Counted from the stretch's first letter, positions 31,381 through 42,021 are shown. The stretch is DNA of 64,000 bases from Coemansia sp. RSA 487 (GCA_027577595.1 JANBRJ010000028.1:113934-177933), one strand, 5' to 3'. Notes: generated by a model not told the origin, from the sequence alone. Numbers and translations are program-made.

Positions 31381-32970
31381 ATGACGGCTGCAATTTCTGT
31401 TCTTGGCGGAGGGATAAGCGGGCTTAGCACAGCTTGGTATCTGTCCCAGCGGCTGCCACCAAATGTAAAAGTGCAGCTCATTGAAGGCTCGTCGCGGCTA
31501 GGCGGCTGGGTATGGTCCGAAGTGCGCCAGGCTGGAGGAGCATCGTTTCTCGCGGAAAAGGGCCCACGTACTCTGCGCACCGGAAACTCACGCGAGGCAC
31601 TAGCCGTTCTGGAGCTTGTGGATGACCTCGATCTGCGGTCGCAGGTTGTCACCGCATCAAAGCTGTCTGCAGCTGCGCGGAACCGATACATATACTACAA
31701 GGGGGAGCTCAACTGTATGCCAAGCGGCCTGGCATCGCTACTGACCGGCCTCCCACCCGCAGTACGATGCCTGCCTCGTGGGATCTGGCATGATCTGACG
31801 ACTCGAAAAAGCACCACACCTGCTGACAGCGCCGACGAGTCGATCCACAACTTTATAAGCCGTCGCTTTGGCGAGGATGTGGACGATAATCTGGCTTCGG
31901 CCGTAATGCATGGCATATATGCTGCTGATACGAAGGAGCTTAGCGCCCGTGCGCTTTTGTACCCGTTCTGGCTCGCTGACCATACCGGAGAGACAGGCGT
32001 CCTTCGGGGCCTGCGCAGAGTGGCAAAGCTATCGCGCGCCTATAACGCACGCTTCTCTGCCCGCGACAACAGAGAGAGGCTGGACAATGCGTACCGCCGC
32101 ACCCAAAACCCGGAATTCTGGGAGTCGATCGACGAGGCAAGCATGTACTCGTTCCGCAGTGGGATGCAGACGCTAACCGAGAGCTTGGCCAGCAAGCTTC
32201 GATCGCGCCCGAACGTGGAGATCATTGTTGGCCAGTCGGTATCAAAAATCCAACTAGGAGCAGGCGGAATGGCTGAGGTTGTGCTTGCAAACGGACAAAC
32301 ACTTTCAGCAAACCACATCGTCAATACATTGCCACTGCACCGTATTCAGGATATCTTTGGCGAGGCGTGCTCAAGCACCCTTGTGGAAAAAACGCCTTAT
32401 GCAAACGTGGCTGTGGTTAACGTCGCGTATCTTGCAAAGAAGGTCGAGCCAGTCGATGGATTTGGCTACCTTGTTCCGCGCGCCTCGGCTAGTGATTCCA
32501 AGGCACTGGGCGTTGTCTTTGACTCTTGTGCGCTGCCTGCCCAAGATGGCGACGCCGATATATCACGCCTAACTGTCATGCTTGGTGGATCGCGGTTCAG
32601 CAGCTTGTTTGGTGACCCCGACAGTGTATCTAACAGCACTCTGGAAGAGGCTGCTTTAGAAACTATTCGCACCCAGCTTGGAATCAAGATGGCTCCGGCA
32701 GATGTCGATGCAACGCTTGGTAGAAAGTGCATCCCCTCGTATACCGTTGGATATGTCGATAGACTCAAGAGCATGCACGAATGGGTAAAGAGTCAGCTTA
32801 ATGGTCGCATGAGTGTTGTTGGTGCCGCATATGGCGGCCCTGCAGTGCCCCAGTGCATTCTTCATGCACGCGATCTTGTGGACCACCACCTGAATTTGGA
32901 TGCTCTGGAAGCCCCACAAAATATCTCTGGTTTGGAAGAGATCATAGATGGTTTCGATTATAGGAAGTAA
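31381..32970 (+). CDS. HEM14: Protoporphyrinogen oxidase (oxygen-dependent, FAD)
   Basis: This enzyme oxidises protoporphyrinogen IX to protoporphyrin IX, the second-last step of haem synthesis, on the inner mitochondrial membrane. The 529-residue product begins directly with the FAD dinucleotide fold (ISVLGGGISGLSTAWYLSQ), then the glycine-rich IEGSSRLGGWVWSE and the family stretch EKGPRTLRTGNSREAL. C-terminal FAD contacts lie in MSVVGAAYGGPAVPQC. Length matches eukaryotic HemY/PPOX enzymes (about 480-540). There is no cleavable presequence, which is usual for this enzyme in several eukaryotes. I see no missing key residues. Confidence 0.92.
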   Translation: MTAAISVLGGGISGLSTAWYLSQRLPPNVKVQLIEGSSRLGGWVWSEVRQAGGASFLAEKGPRTLRTGNSREALAVLELVDDLDLRSQVVTASKLSAAARNRYIYYKGELNCMPSGLASLLTGLPPAVRCLPRGIWHDLTTRKSTTPADSADESIHNFISRRFGEDVDDNLASAVMHGIYAADTKELSARALLYPFWLADHTGETGVLRGLRRVAKLSRAYNARFSARDNRERLDNAYRRTQNPEFWESIDEASMYSFRSGMQTLTESLASKLRSRPNVEIIVGQSVSKIQLGAGGMAEVVLANGQTLSANHIVNTLPLHRIQDIFGEACSSTLVEKTPYANVAVVNVAYLAKKVEPVDGFGYLVPRASASDSKALGVVFDSCALPAQDGDADISRLTVMLGGSRFSSLFGDPDSVSNSTLEEAALETIRTQLGIKMAPADVDATLGRKCIPSYTVGYVDRLKSMHEWVKSQLNGRMSVVGAAYGGPAVPQCILHARDLVDHHLNLDALEAPQNISGLEEIIDGFDYRK

Positions 32971-34028
32971 TTTAATGTCACTAGGCTGTACAATGACCAT
33001 TCATGGACTTTTTTTGAAAGAGTTTATTTACACTGTATCGAAATTTAAGAACACTCCTTGTACCGACATCACTTGGAAATACTGGACAAAAAATGCCGAA
33101 ACAGGTTCACCTAAATATTCCTAAAGAGCATATCAATTGGTCATGGTGGAATTTAGTCAGCATTCAATACAACATATTCAACAGCTCCAGCACACAAGAT
33201 TACTTGGTCAGTTTGCAAAATATTGTATCTACACTGCATAGCGCACAAGGCCATATGCAATCAGTGTTAGCATGAAATATTTTTATTCATCATTCCAGCA
33301 GTGTTTCATTTTATAAAGCACCTTTAGTTTTGACGCATACCTTACCAAATAGTGCCTGCTGCCTGCTATAATTGCAAACAAGCGTCTATACACACAGTGC
33401 GATGGATGCTCGACAACTCAACTAAACCTAAAAACAGCAACAACCAGAAACTAAATAAACGTATATACAATGAGTACGCGCTGTCTTTGTAGTACATTAT
33501 ATTTTTCAAAACAGCAACAGGATGCACTTGGATCAGAAAAATGAGTTTGGCATAAATCCTTGCATAGTATCGACATTGAATAGTCTCCGCCTGGGGCGGC
33601 AAGGTTCATCATTCAAAGTGGTTTGAGTCCTGGACAATAAGAAAAATCGCTGAGAAAACCAGTCAGTCCATGTAAAATAAAAAACATACCTTCGCCTGAA
33701 AAGAATGCTAGAAAAGTAACAAAAGAATAAAGAAAGAAAAGCGAAAAGGACAAGCCAAAAGAAAAAAGGTTTGGTTTTCAGCATTGGTGAAAATTTTTCA
33801 TTCACAGCTTTGAGCTGGAAAAAAACCCTTGGCCTTTGCTGATCGGTTCAGTTTATCAGATATTACTGAGCCGTTTTGCTGATGATATCAGCTCTCTTGA
33901 ACGTGGAAATGAACCCCTATAGAGATTGGCAGAGACAGGTAATGCTCGCCTTTCTTTCGTTATAGAAAACATTTACAACTGACCTGTCTCGCATTTACAC
34001 TCTCACTATTATAAGCAGATAAACGCAA
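32971..34028. other. Spacer and NCA2 leader with a possible intron
   Basis: No gene is seen in the first ~950 bp, which is AT-rich. Just before NCA2 a donor-like ACAG|GTAATG at 33939, a CTGACCTG branch-like element and an acceptor CAG ending at 34018 suggest an 80-bp intron in the 5' UTR, ten bases before the start codon. Confidence 0.4.
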
Positions 34029-36098
34029 ATGAGCTTTGTCAGCGAGCACTACAGCACAGTGTTTCAGACACTGGTTGTTGACATTCAGAGCAGAAGCGGA
34101 GAAACCACGCCAAAGACCGAGTTACAAGCAGACACGGCTGGTTCAGCTGATAGCTCAGAGATTAGTAGCAGGCTTGCAAAGCGTGCTTTCGATCTTTCGA
34201 CCCAGCTTTTGGCTGCCCCAAATAGCACGCAGCAAGCTGGCGAAAGGTCATTCCAAAGCAGCAATGGCGGTTCTGAGAACGAAGATGAGAGCGACAGGAT
34301 CATGCAAAATAGCGATCATTCTCACCGACAACCAGGTGCTTTTGCTAGAAGCGTTTCATGCCCAACCCTGGATTCTGCTATTAGCGACCTTCAGCTTGTC
34401 GGGCTCTTTGCAAAGAACCAGGATATCGCTCTGATGTCACAGCAGGGGCAGCAAGACGCGCAGGTTGTCTTGGTAAGCTCTGTTGCTGCTATCCATGCGC
34501 ATACGATAAGCAGGCTTTTGGAATCGACACTCCCGCTATCTGTAGACATGGAGTACTGGAACGCTCAGGGAAGCAGCACGCTTTCTGTGGCACTGTATTT
34601 TATACAGTCGCTTCCTCGGCGCATGTATCTGTGGTTTGTGCAGACGATAAGTAATTTACATCACCAGCCTTCTAATGGTGGCCGCGATCTACCAACGCAG
34701 CTCTATTTAGCTATGCCAAAAACACTTTTGTTTCCAGATATTGGTGCAACAACCACCGGCTACCGTAGCTTTCGAAGGAAGCGCGCCAGGCTCGCATTGT
34801 TTAGAATCCCAGCAAAAGTCAACATCATGAGCCTTACGCGTCGTGAGATCCGCAGCAACCAGGCTCAGATAGCCGAATTCCAGGAAAGGCTAGCCATCAA
34901 CATTGGAATGCTGTCGCAGGTTTCTTTCAACTCAACCAATATGAACGCCCCAAATGCACGCCGCAAAACAAAGCCCGAGGCACTGCTTCAACAAGTGGAC
35001 ACGATTGTGTCGGAGCTAAATGTGGACGACAACGTTGCAGGGCTTTTAGACTGTAGCGATCTCGCCAGAATGGTGCAGGCAGCTGAGTCTTTAGCGTTGC
35101 AAGTGCACAGCATCCCATCTTTTGTGGAAAGATGCATTCAGAACCATCGCAGGCCGTCGCTGCTTAGTCGGTGTTGGCTGTCGGCTACTCTTGCCATTCT
35201 GGGCGCAAAATACTTGTCTTCTTATATCTACGGACATCAACAGGATCTCAAAGAGTGGATGTCCAGTGGACTGGTCACATTGCGGAACTATGTGATTCAG
35301 TACATCCTGCAGCCCTTGCGCAGTGGCTATGAGACAATCCGCTACGGAAAGCACACGTACAATGTAGTTACGCAAGAGTCGCTGAAATCCGACTTTAAGT
35401 CGCTTGAAAACATGGTTTTGACATTTGCTGGACACTTTGGGACCGTTGACCCTGCTGTGGTCAAGAAACGCGTTGAAAGTGGCGATTTGTCGGATGTAAT
35501 GCAGGTTTACGCCCAAGAGATGCAAAATCCATTCCGCAATGCGCTTTTTGGTGACCTTGTCCAAGCAATCCTCATACAGATCCAGAAAGTAAAAGTGGAT
35601 GTTGGTCAAACGATGGCAGCACTAGATAAGCTTCTCAAGTCCAATGAGCTGAACTTTTTGCTCTTGTCAACTGTTCCAGCAACACTTACAATTTACGCGG
35701 CAGCAAACTGGATATCAGGCAGCCTATCATGGCTGATTGGCGGTAAGAAGCGCAACACCATTACATCAATACAGCTGGTTGTTAGAGATATCGACAGATT
35801 GCTAAACAACAGTGCAACTTGGCCACAAAACCAGCCAGCCTCTGGCGCAGCAACCGCCAGTGCTGCTTCTCATGGCCGTCTTATTTGTCTTACCCATTAT
35901 CTCCGACACCATGCACAAAACATTCCAAACTCTGCAGCTTTGAGCAGAATGCGGACAGGAGCAGGCTGGTGCAATGTTTTGCCACACACGCGTACCTTAT
36001 TTATGGAAGATGTACGGGATATTGAAAGCGTGTTCCTGACCAGCGCCCAAAAACGGAATGTCATTGATCGAATGTATCGAACATTCCGTTTTTTGTGA
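34029..36098 (+). CDS. NCA2: Nuclear control of ATPase protein 2 (Nca2), mitochondrial membrane protein
   Basis: In yeast Nca2 is needed for correct levels of mitochondrially encoded ATP synthase subunits 6 and 8. The 689-residue product has a low-complexity N-terminal third. A helical region (RREIRSNQAQIAEFQERLA) follows, then the NCA2 domain: a hydrophobic segment near 380-400 (WLSATLAILGAKYLSSYIYG), QPLRSGYETIRYGK, ESLKSDFKSLENMVLTFA, and a second membrane segment near 545-570 (LLLSTVPATLTIYAAANWIS). The C-terminal part has RLICLTHYLRHHA and ends with RMYRTFRFL. Two transmembrane helices flanking a soluble domain agree with a mitochondrial membrane location. Length is similar to yeast Nca2 (616). 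Confidence 0.85.
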   Translation: MSFVSEHYSTVFQTLVVDIQSRSGETTPKTELQADTAGSADSSEISSRLAKRAFDLSTQLLAAPNSTQQAGERSFQSSNGGSENEDESDRIMQNSDHSHRQPGAFARSVSCPTLDSAISDLQLVGLFAKNQDIALMSQQGQQDAQVVLVSSVAAIHAHTISRLLESTLPLSVDMEYWNAQGSSTLSVALYFIQSLPRRMYLWFVQTISNLHHQPSNGGRDLPTQLYLAMPKTLLFPDIGATTTGYRSFRRKRARLALFRIPAKVNIMSLTRREIRSNQAQIAEFQERLAINIGMLSQVSFNSTNMNAPNARRKTKPEALLQQVDTIVSELNVDDNVAGLLDCSDLARMVQAAESLALQVHSIPSFVERCIQNHRRPSLLSRCWLSATLAILGAKYLSSYIYGHQQDLKEWMSSGLVTLRNYVIQYILQPLRSGYETIRYGKHTYNVVTQESLKSDFKSLENMVLTFAGHFGTVDPAVVKKRVESGDLSDVMQVYAQEMQNPFRNALFGDLVQAILIQIQKVKVDVGQTMAALDKLLKSNELNFLLLSTVPATLTIYAAANWISGSLSWLIGGKKRNTITSIQLVVRDIDRLLNNSATWPQNQPASGAATASAASHGRLICLTHYLRHHAQNIPNSAALSRMRTGAGWCNVLPHTRTLFMEDVRDIESVFLTSAQKRNVIDRMYRTFRFL

Positions 36099-36602
36099 GG
36101 AGAGGGACCTTGATATGCATATTTTATACAAGCCTTGCAGGATTTATAATTTTAAAGGTTTACTTTTGCAAAGTCCCTTTTTTCCATGACAGTATATCGC
36201 CGAAATGAAGCAAATGCCATCAGTATTGAGCGAGCAATGTGCATAAATCAGCCATTTTCGTTGATGCCTATTCACGCTTAAAATGAGGAAATAAAACTAA
36301 ATGCGCTGCTTCCTTTACGAGAAAATCAGGACAGGAACGAATGGGTATATCATTGTCGCTATACTGTCTCCATTGTTCGCCAATCTAACATTGTACATTT
36401 ACTGCCCTTAATTGTTTGGTTGATGCCATTGTGTTTAATTGTTTTGCTCAAGTGTAAAGCAAGCAATATAGCCTTGGGGTGGCTATGCTGGAACACGTCA
36501 AAAGGACAAAATATGTGGGCTCCTTTTCCACAGATACGTTTCTTACAAAAACCATTTATTTTATTCTCTACTTTTTTCGCAAGCGTTTATAGTTTAAATA
36601 TA
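36099..36602 (+). promoter_or_regulatory. Spacer upstream of the DUF229 gene, with an alternative in-frame start
   Basis: The frame of the next gene is open from 36420 and has ATG at 36423 and 36513. Residues encoded there are Cys/Leu-rich and unlike the rest. The ATG at 36603 follows an AT-rich TATAGTTTAAATATA and is my preferred start. Nothing else is seen. Confidence 0.4.
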
Positions 36603-38786
36603 ATGGAACAAAAACCACGCAGCACATTCCCTGCTACACACGCAGAGCTTTACGATATGCGTAATAGAGAGCTCGACTGGATGCTTGAACAGCAAGATAA
36701 TCGGAGAAACAAATACACTGGAGCTATAACCGTTGGAAAACTGCTAAAAGTACAATTCCTTGCCAGCATCCCAAAGACGGCTCTAATAGCTGTGTTGCTT
36801 ATCGCATTTATATGCTCGTATCTAGCATCTCTTCAGGGCGGCACACTTATCTATATCAATGAGCACCTTGGGATAATCGGCGCAGATCTACTCGTCTCGG
36901 TATCATCACTGACAGTCGTAACAATGCTATTGTACGCTAGCCGTATGCGTAGCGGAACTCGACGAGGCACGCTTATTCTTATTGTTTGTACGTTTGCAGC
37001 GCTTTACATGTACGACCATGGCGAGAGATTTGATGAGCATGGGTTTTATAACCTCTTGGTCTTCATGGCCATTTACATTCCGCTAAACATAGCCCTGGCA
37101 ACATTTTACATGCTGTGGGTAAACATTGACAACTTTCTGGTGTACTTCGCCGTCGCTTTTCTTGTTTGTGGTATTTCAATATGTGTGTTGTTACGTCACT
37201 ATCATCGTTTATACGACCATGGGCTGTTTGGAAAGCTCCAATTAATCCCTGGCGAGTGCAACTGGGTAGGACGAAACATTCCATTCGTTGACCTACTCCC
37301 AGCCGGAGCGCAAAACTTTTGGGCCGGCTCCAGGTATTGTAAGCCAGAGCCTCACCATATAAACGCGACCATCGACAGGCAGGGTGCCCTTCATATAAGC
37401 TGCTCTGATAGCAAATCCGATATATTTGTCGAGATACTGCCGGATACACGACAGTGGCCGTTGTGGCGAAAGGATATGTGGAATGTATACAACACGGAGA
37501 TTCTCAACGCTATAATCCGAATACCTTATATTTCAGCTCAGCCAGTTGTCTTGAACGAAACTACGCAAGCCGTTGTCGTGCGCTGTGGCTCTAGCAGCAC
37601 AATTGTCACGCGTGTCAGCCCATCAATAGACAAGCTTCCGCTGTACACACCGCCCAACGAAAGCGACACTCGCAAGAATATCCCTGCACACAAATCAGCA
37701 ACAGACTGGGTAGACGCTTCCGATGTTATAACCCAGAACCAGTTTAAGCGACCAAATGTCATATTTTTGATGCTAGACGCTGTCTCACGCAGGCAGTTCT
37801 ATCGACGTTTGCCCAAAAGTGCAAATGTTTTAAAGATGCTGCACCGCCCTGGAGCTAACCGATTGAGCGAACTCTATCGATACCACTCGACTGGATTTAG
37901 TACGGACAACAACACACGAGCGATGTACCTGGGAGAAATATTTCCTTCAAAGCCAAATCCTCTTCCAATCTGGGCGTACTACCGGGATCGTGGTTATGTG
38001 ACCGCTCGCATAGAAACCGGGTGTGACGACTGGGCTAAAGCGTATGTGGAAAGCTACTATACTTCCCAAAAGTACTCTGTCGGAAACCGAAGTCTGGACT
38101 ATGAGCTTTCGTCGCCATTCTGCATGCCAGAGTTTTACCCACGCACTGGCAATGCATTTGGAAACTTCAAAGGGCCATATTCAATTATTGCGCGCTGTCT
38201 TTACGGCAGATACGTTCACGATTGGGCATTTGACTATCTATACCAGCTAAGGAGCGAGTTAAGAAACCAAAAAGACAAGAGCCAACAGCGCTCAGGTCCG
38301 GATCGTCCATACATGATCACTGCAACGTTCTTGGAGGGGCATGAAGGCACGGGAGAAGTTCTTCGGACAGTGGATGATGCCCTGGCGGCATTTCTTGAAG
38401 ACATCAGGGACTCGGGCGAGCTCGAAGACACTGTTCTGATACTGGGGGCTGACCATGGGCTTCACATGGGCATAAACTTTGCCTTTCTTCAAAACGGACG
38501 GATCGAGCATCAGAATCCGTTCTTTATGATGTCTGTGCCCGAGCAGCTACACCAGTTTGCGGAAAACTACCAGCAACTTTACGGCACCGAAAAGACATCG
38601 CCATTTACAGCCAACGAACAACGTCTGACAACGCCATTTGAGACCTATCACACATTCCGGGCGCTTGCAGACTGGCCCAAAGTCAATGCCAGCAATTGGA
38701 ATCGGTCGCTCTTTGCTGTTCAAAAGGCAGGAAGGACATGCGAGGATGCTGGTATTGGCGCAAACTTTTGCATATGTAAAACATAG
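36603..38786 (+). CDS. Polytopic membrane protein with sulfatase/phosphatase-like DUF229 domain
   Basis: From ATG 36603 the product is 727 residues. The N-terminal ~230 residues hold about five to six transmembrane helices (TALIAVLLIAFICSYLA, LLVSVSSLTVVTMLLYA, TLILIVCTFAALYMY, and a long hydrophobic pair near 150-195). A lumenal or extracellular Cys-containing linker follows. An alkaline-phosphatase-superfamily fold starts near 382 with RPNVIFLMLDAVSRRQFYR, where the Asp and following Ser/Arg are candidate metal and nucleophile positions. GFSTDNNTRAMYLGE comes next, then the metal site LILGADHGLHMGI near 612. DUF229 proteins occur in animals and fungi and are related to sulfatases and phosphoethanolamine transferases. 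The substrate is unknown; a lipid- or glycan-head-group role is inference. Confidence 0.75.
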   Translation: MEQKPRSTFPATHAELYDMRNRELDWMLEQQDNRRNKYTGAITVGKLLKVQFLASIPKTALIAVLLIAFICSYLASLQGGTLIYINEHLGIIGADLLVSVSSLTVVTMLLYASRMRSGTRRGTLILIVCTFAALYMYDHGERFDEHGFYNLLVFMAIYIPLNIALATFYMLWVNIDNFLVYFAVAFLVCGISICVLLRHYHRLYDHGLFGKLQLIPGECNWVGRNIPFVDLLPAGAQNFWAGSRYCKPEPHHINATIDRQGALHISCSDSKSDIFVEILPDTRQWPLWRKDMWNVYNTEILNAIIRIPYISAQPVVLNETTQAVVVRCGSSSTIVTRVSPSIDKLPLYTPPNESDTRKNIPAHKSATDWVDASDVITQNQFKRPNVIFLMLDAVSRRQFYRRLPKSANVLKMLHRPGANRLSELYRYHSTGFSTDNNTRAMYLGEIFPSKPNPLPIWAYYRDRGYVTARIETGCDDWAKAYVESYYTSQKYSVGNRSLDYELSSPFCMPEFYPRTGNAFGNFKGPYSIIARCLYGRYVHDWAFDYLYQLRSELRNQKDKSQQRSGPDRPYMITATFLEGHEGTGEVLRTVDDALAAFLEDIRDSGELEDTVLILGADHGLHMGINFAFLQNGRIEHQNPFFMMSVPEQLHQFAENYQQLYGTEKTSPFTANEQRLTTPFETYHTFRALADWPKVNASNWNRSLFAVQKAGRTCEDAGIGANFCICKT

Positions 38787-39730
38787 ATGATAGCATTGTT
38801 TTGTCTTTTGCAGTTTTTAAATAGCACATCGATCTGGGTTTGTTGCTTAAAAGCGAATCGGCTTGCAGCTAGTTTTTGCTTTGTTTTCCGACAACCAAAA
38901 GTTACTCTGGCCATGTTTTGTTCAGCCTGGTTTTGTTTGGGTCTTGTGTCCATCTTTAAAGCTTGGCTCGAATGATCGCAGTTGTTCAGCAGATATTGTA
39001 TAAAAGTAATATTGAGAATAGCTGAATTAAAGCATTCGATTATGTCCTTGTTCAGTTAGCTAATTGTGCTAGTGTTGCTGAATGTAATAAAGGTATTGTA
39101 AACAGCAACATGCGCCTCAAAGGCATTGGTGGCAATTAAGTGGTCTGCGCACAAATTAAAAAATAAAGCTATTTTATAACTTTGTATTTAACCATGAAGA
39201 ACACACAAAGATGGTTTAGCCACAGTCAAACAACAACCGGCGTGGTGGACTGTACCGAGTCGCTAAAGTTAGATTCACTTGTCTTTTTTTCTTTACTTTA
39301 TCAGCCATGCAATGTAGGTGGATTATTCGCTAGTTCACAATGGTCTGTTTTTTTCTAGTTAACTAGACTTAGAGGAGCCGGAAAGTGAGAAAGTGAGAAA
39401 GTGAGAAAGCGAGAACACGAGAAAGCCAATGCGTTTGTTTGTTCCAATGAATGAATGCATGCATGAAATTGTTTTCTAAGATGATAATTGCGGACCACTT
39501 GAGCAGAATAATCGCAGACCGTTTTCCTTTCGGTCCAGACCGGTATAGTCTGTAGAATACACACGGGTTTATATAAATGGGAAGGCATTACCCGTATAAA
39601 CGCAGATTCGGTGAACTCGATAACATTTTTCTGCAATTCTAAATACTACCAAACCCTACAAGGTTCTTACTGCTAACGACTTTCCTTGACTCTCACTTTC
39701 CCTTGCCACTACTAGAAAAACAAAATAAGA
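38787..39730. other. Intergenic region with an 8-bp tandem repeat
   Basis: No gene is seen in about 940 bp. At 39381-39425 the unit GAAAGTGA is repeated about five times with decay (GAAAGCGA, GAACACGA). The region upstream of 39731 contains a CT-rich stretch that may be part of the promoter or leader of the receptor-like gene. Confidence 0.5.
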
Positions 39731-40960
39731 ATGTCGACCACACTACTTCGCAGAGGCGGCACAATGCCATCCCTGGATGACCCGTTCAAATCAATAGTAG
39801 AAAATCTCAGTATCACATCTGTAATAACGAGCGCAGCAGCAGTGGTTCTGGCATTACTCTGCCAAATGCGCTTTTGCTCTACACGCAACGACAAACTACG
39901 GTGCCGCGTAATAATTGCGCTTTCGATATCGGCAGTATGTCAATCGGTTGCGCAGCTTGTGCTGATGGGGCAGACCAAGCACCAAGCAGACTTTCTTGGG
40001 ATGCGGGTGCTTGTGTTTACAGCATCGTTCTGTACAGTGTTCAATAGCCTCCTGATAACAAGCGCCATGTCGGTGGACGCAGCCATACGCTACGGGCTCC
40101 GCAGCTTCCGACTGGCACAAAGACTGGGCAACTTTTACGAGATATTTTGCATTGTTTTAGCACTGGCCGTCAGCCAGCCCATCCTATACTTGTTTGGGCA
40201 GTTTGAGTGGACTGGAGATGCAATTGTTGTTGACGCCGACAAGACGCCGTTCACTGTGGCGATGTGGATGGTGGAGTCTGCGTGGGTGGCCCTGGCGATG
40301 GGTGTGTCGTTTGTAGCAACAGCGTTTGCGTTGTCGAAAGCGAGGAAAATAGCAAAAAACACAGGGGACAGGTCGAAAATGTCGATCGAGGCGGTTCTTG
40401 GCTCAGCGGCGAGCATCAGGGGCCGTATCGGCGTCTCGATACTCTACTTTGTGGCATTCTCGGGAAGTTCGGTCTGGAGACTAGTGTTCCGGGCTGGAGG
40501 CTCGCAGTCGCAATGGCTCCTGTCGGCATCGTGCATCAGCGAAGCACTGCAACCGATGATTATCCTCGCAGTATTTGTTGTTGATATGACGGCAAATATC
40601 ATTCCCGAACGGCGATTGGAGTGGCTGAGCGCATCCACTCTGTTCTCCGTTGACGCGGACGAGAAGAAAAAGTCGGGGATGTCAAGCAATTTCCGTCTTG
40701 AGAGCAAGAGCTTCACAGACTGGCGCCAGACGCAGTTTATCGAGTGGCAAAGTGGTAGTTCGAATCAGCAGCAGGCGAGTGAAAAAGGCATTCCGTCCGA
40801 CGAGGATATCAAGCTTTGGACACAGGAGATCAAGCGATGCCATCTCAAGTCGGAAAGCAGCTTCTATGAGGGCGACGACTACAGCGTGTCGGATCTGTCC
40901 TTCGATAACGTGCCGAGCCCCTACTCTGGACCTGTGATCTTGTACCCACTTACCAAATAA
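39731..40960 (+). CDS. Seven-transmembrane receptor-like protein (Git3/cAMP-receptor-like)
   Basis: The 409-residue product has seven hydrophobic helices in GPCR-like spacing: SVITSAAAVVLALLCQM, VIIALSISAVCQSVAQLVLM, VLVFTASFCTVFNSLLITS, EIFCIVLALAVSQPILYLFG, MWMVESAWVALAMGVSFVAT, VSILYFVAFSGSSVWRLVF and ISEALQPMIILAVFVVDM. A charged third internal loop (SKARKIAKNTGDRSKM) lies between helices five and six. The cytoplasmic tail of about 100 residues is rich in S, D, E and contains phosphorylation-like sites. Layout and a W-R-L pattern in helix six resemble fungal glucose/cAMP-type receptors, but similarity is weak by eye. No signal peptide is evident, as in most such receptors. Ligand and G protein are unknown. 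Confidence 0.6.
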   Translation: MSTTLLRRGGTMPSLDDPFKSIVENLSITSVITSAAAVVLALLCQMRFCSTRNDKLRCRVIIALSISAVCQSVAQLVLMGQTKHQADFLGMRVLVFTASFCTVFNSLLITSAMSVDAAIRYGLRSFRLAQRLGNFYEIFCIVLALAVSQPILYLFGQFEWTGDAIVVDADKTPFTVAMWMVESAWVALAMGVSFVATAFALSKARKIAKNTGDRSKMSIEAVLGSAASIRGRIGVSILYFVAFSGSSVWRLVFRAGGSQSQWLLSASCISEALQPMIILAVFVVDMTANIIPERRLEWLSASTLFSVDADEKKKSGMSSNFRLESKSFTDWRQTQFIEWQSGSSNQQQASEKGIPSDEDIKLWTQEIKRCHLKSESSFYEGDDYSVSDLSFDNVPSPYSGPVILYPLTK

Positions 40961-41346
40961 AGCGGATGAAATATTTTAGAACATTCAATATAATTTTTGT
41001 GAATATTGTCACGTGGGACTCATTAATTGAAGCTTTTGGCGGATGAGCCGAACCGAGATATTTGGAAAATTTTTGGCAGTGATCCGATTTTACATTTTTT
41101 TTACATGATCAGCTTTTTTCGGCTCAAAGTTCTTTTTTTTCTCTCTTGCTTTGTTAATTTGGTTCTTGTTTTTGCACATTGTGACTTTCTACTACACAGT
41201 ATACGGCGGGCACTGACAACACGAGTGCGATCCAGTTGATAACAGCAGCAGAAGCAGAAGCACATTGAAGGATAATATCTCTTCTTATTGTACCATATCC
41301 AGCACACAAAGCAACAAAAAGGGGAAAATCCCACACAAGATATAGA
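40961..41346 (+). promoter_or_regulatory. GAR1 upstream region
   Basis: The sequence is T-rich from about 41090 to 41180, then turns to a purine-rich leader ending AAGATATAGAATGTCG. No ORF with support is present. Confidence 0.35.
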
Positions 41347-42021
41347 ATGTCGCGAGGAGGATTTGGCGGACGCGGAGGAGGAGGCCGCGGAGGGTTTGGA
41401 GGTCGTGGTGGTGGGCGCGGCGGCGGACGCGGAGGATTTGGCGGCGGTGGCAGCTACGGGCCACCCGACAGCGTGCTGGAGGCAGGGTCGTTCATGCACT
41501 CGTGCGAGGGAGAGATGGTGTGCCAACTGACAAACGCCAAGGTGCCATACTTTAACGCGCCGATCTTCCTGGAGAACAAGACGCAGATCGGAAAGGTCGA
41601 CGAGATCCTAGGCCCTATTAACAAGGTGTTCTTTACCGTCAAGCTGCAGGAGGGTGTCGTATCGGACTCGTTCAAGGCGTCGGACAAGGTGTTCATTGCC
41701 CCCGACAGGCTGCTTCCGCTGGACAGGTTTCTACCCAAGCCAAAGCCCGTCGGCAAGGTCGCCAAGCGCAAACCCGCTGGTCCTGCAGGACGTGGCGGCG
41801 CCAGGGGCGGCCGCGGTGGAGCACGTGGTGGATTTGGAGGTGGGCGCGGCGGGGCGCGCGGCGGGTTTGGCGGGGGTCGCGGTGGAGGCTTTAGCGGCGG
41901 GCGTGGTGGAGGCCGAGGCGGAGGCTTTGGAGGCCGGGGCGGCGGATTCGGCGGAGGCCGTGGCGGCGGGTCGCGCGGTGGATTCGGCGGCGGTCGCGGT
42001 CGTGGACGCGGTGGGTACTAA
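41347..42021 (+). CDS. GAR1: H/ACA ribonucleoprotein subunit Gar1
   Basis: Gar1 is the nucleolar H/ACA snoRNP subunit that helps substrate RNA loading and release during pseudouridylation and rRNA processing. The 224-residue product has an N-terminal glycine/arginine-rich region (about 3-36). The conserved beta-barrel core follows (about 40-135: [71 protein letters not shown]). A basic linker ([13 protein letters not shown]) and a long C-terminal RGG region of about 75 residues complete it. This order matches fungal Gar1 closely. It converges with the next gene, 139 bp apart. The RGG tracts give the locus an extreme GC-rich, G-skewed composition. Confidence 0.97.
   Translation: MSRGGFGGRGGGGRGGFGGRGGGRGGGRGGFGGGGSYGPPDSVLEAGSFMHSCEGEMVCQLTNAKVPYFNAPIFLENKTQIGKVDEILGPINKVFFTVKLQEGVVSDSFKASDKVFIAPDRLLPLDRFLPKPKPVGKVAKRKPAGPAGRGGARGGRGGARGGFGGGRGGARGGFGGGRGGGFSGGRGGGRGGGFGGRGGGFGGGRGGGSRGGFGGGRGRGRGGY

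Noticed and set aside
33366-33805. Two short Phe-rich minus-strand ORFs between HEM14 and NCA2
   Set aside because: Hydrophobic only because of T/A runs. Starts are poor and codon use differs from that of the neighbours.
39381-39425. CRISPR-like or regulatory array
   Set aside because: It is a simple decaying 8-bp tandem repeat without spacers, in a eukaryotic genome.
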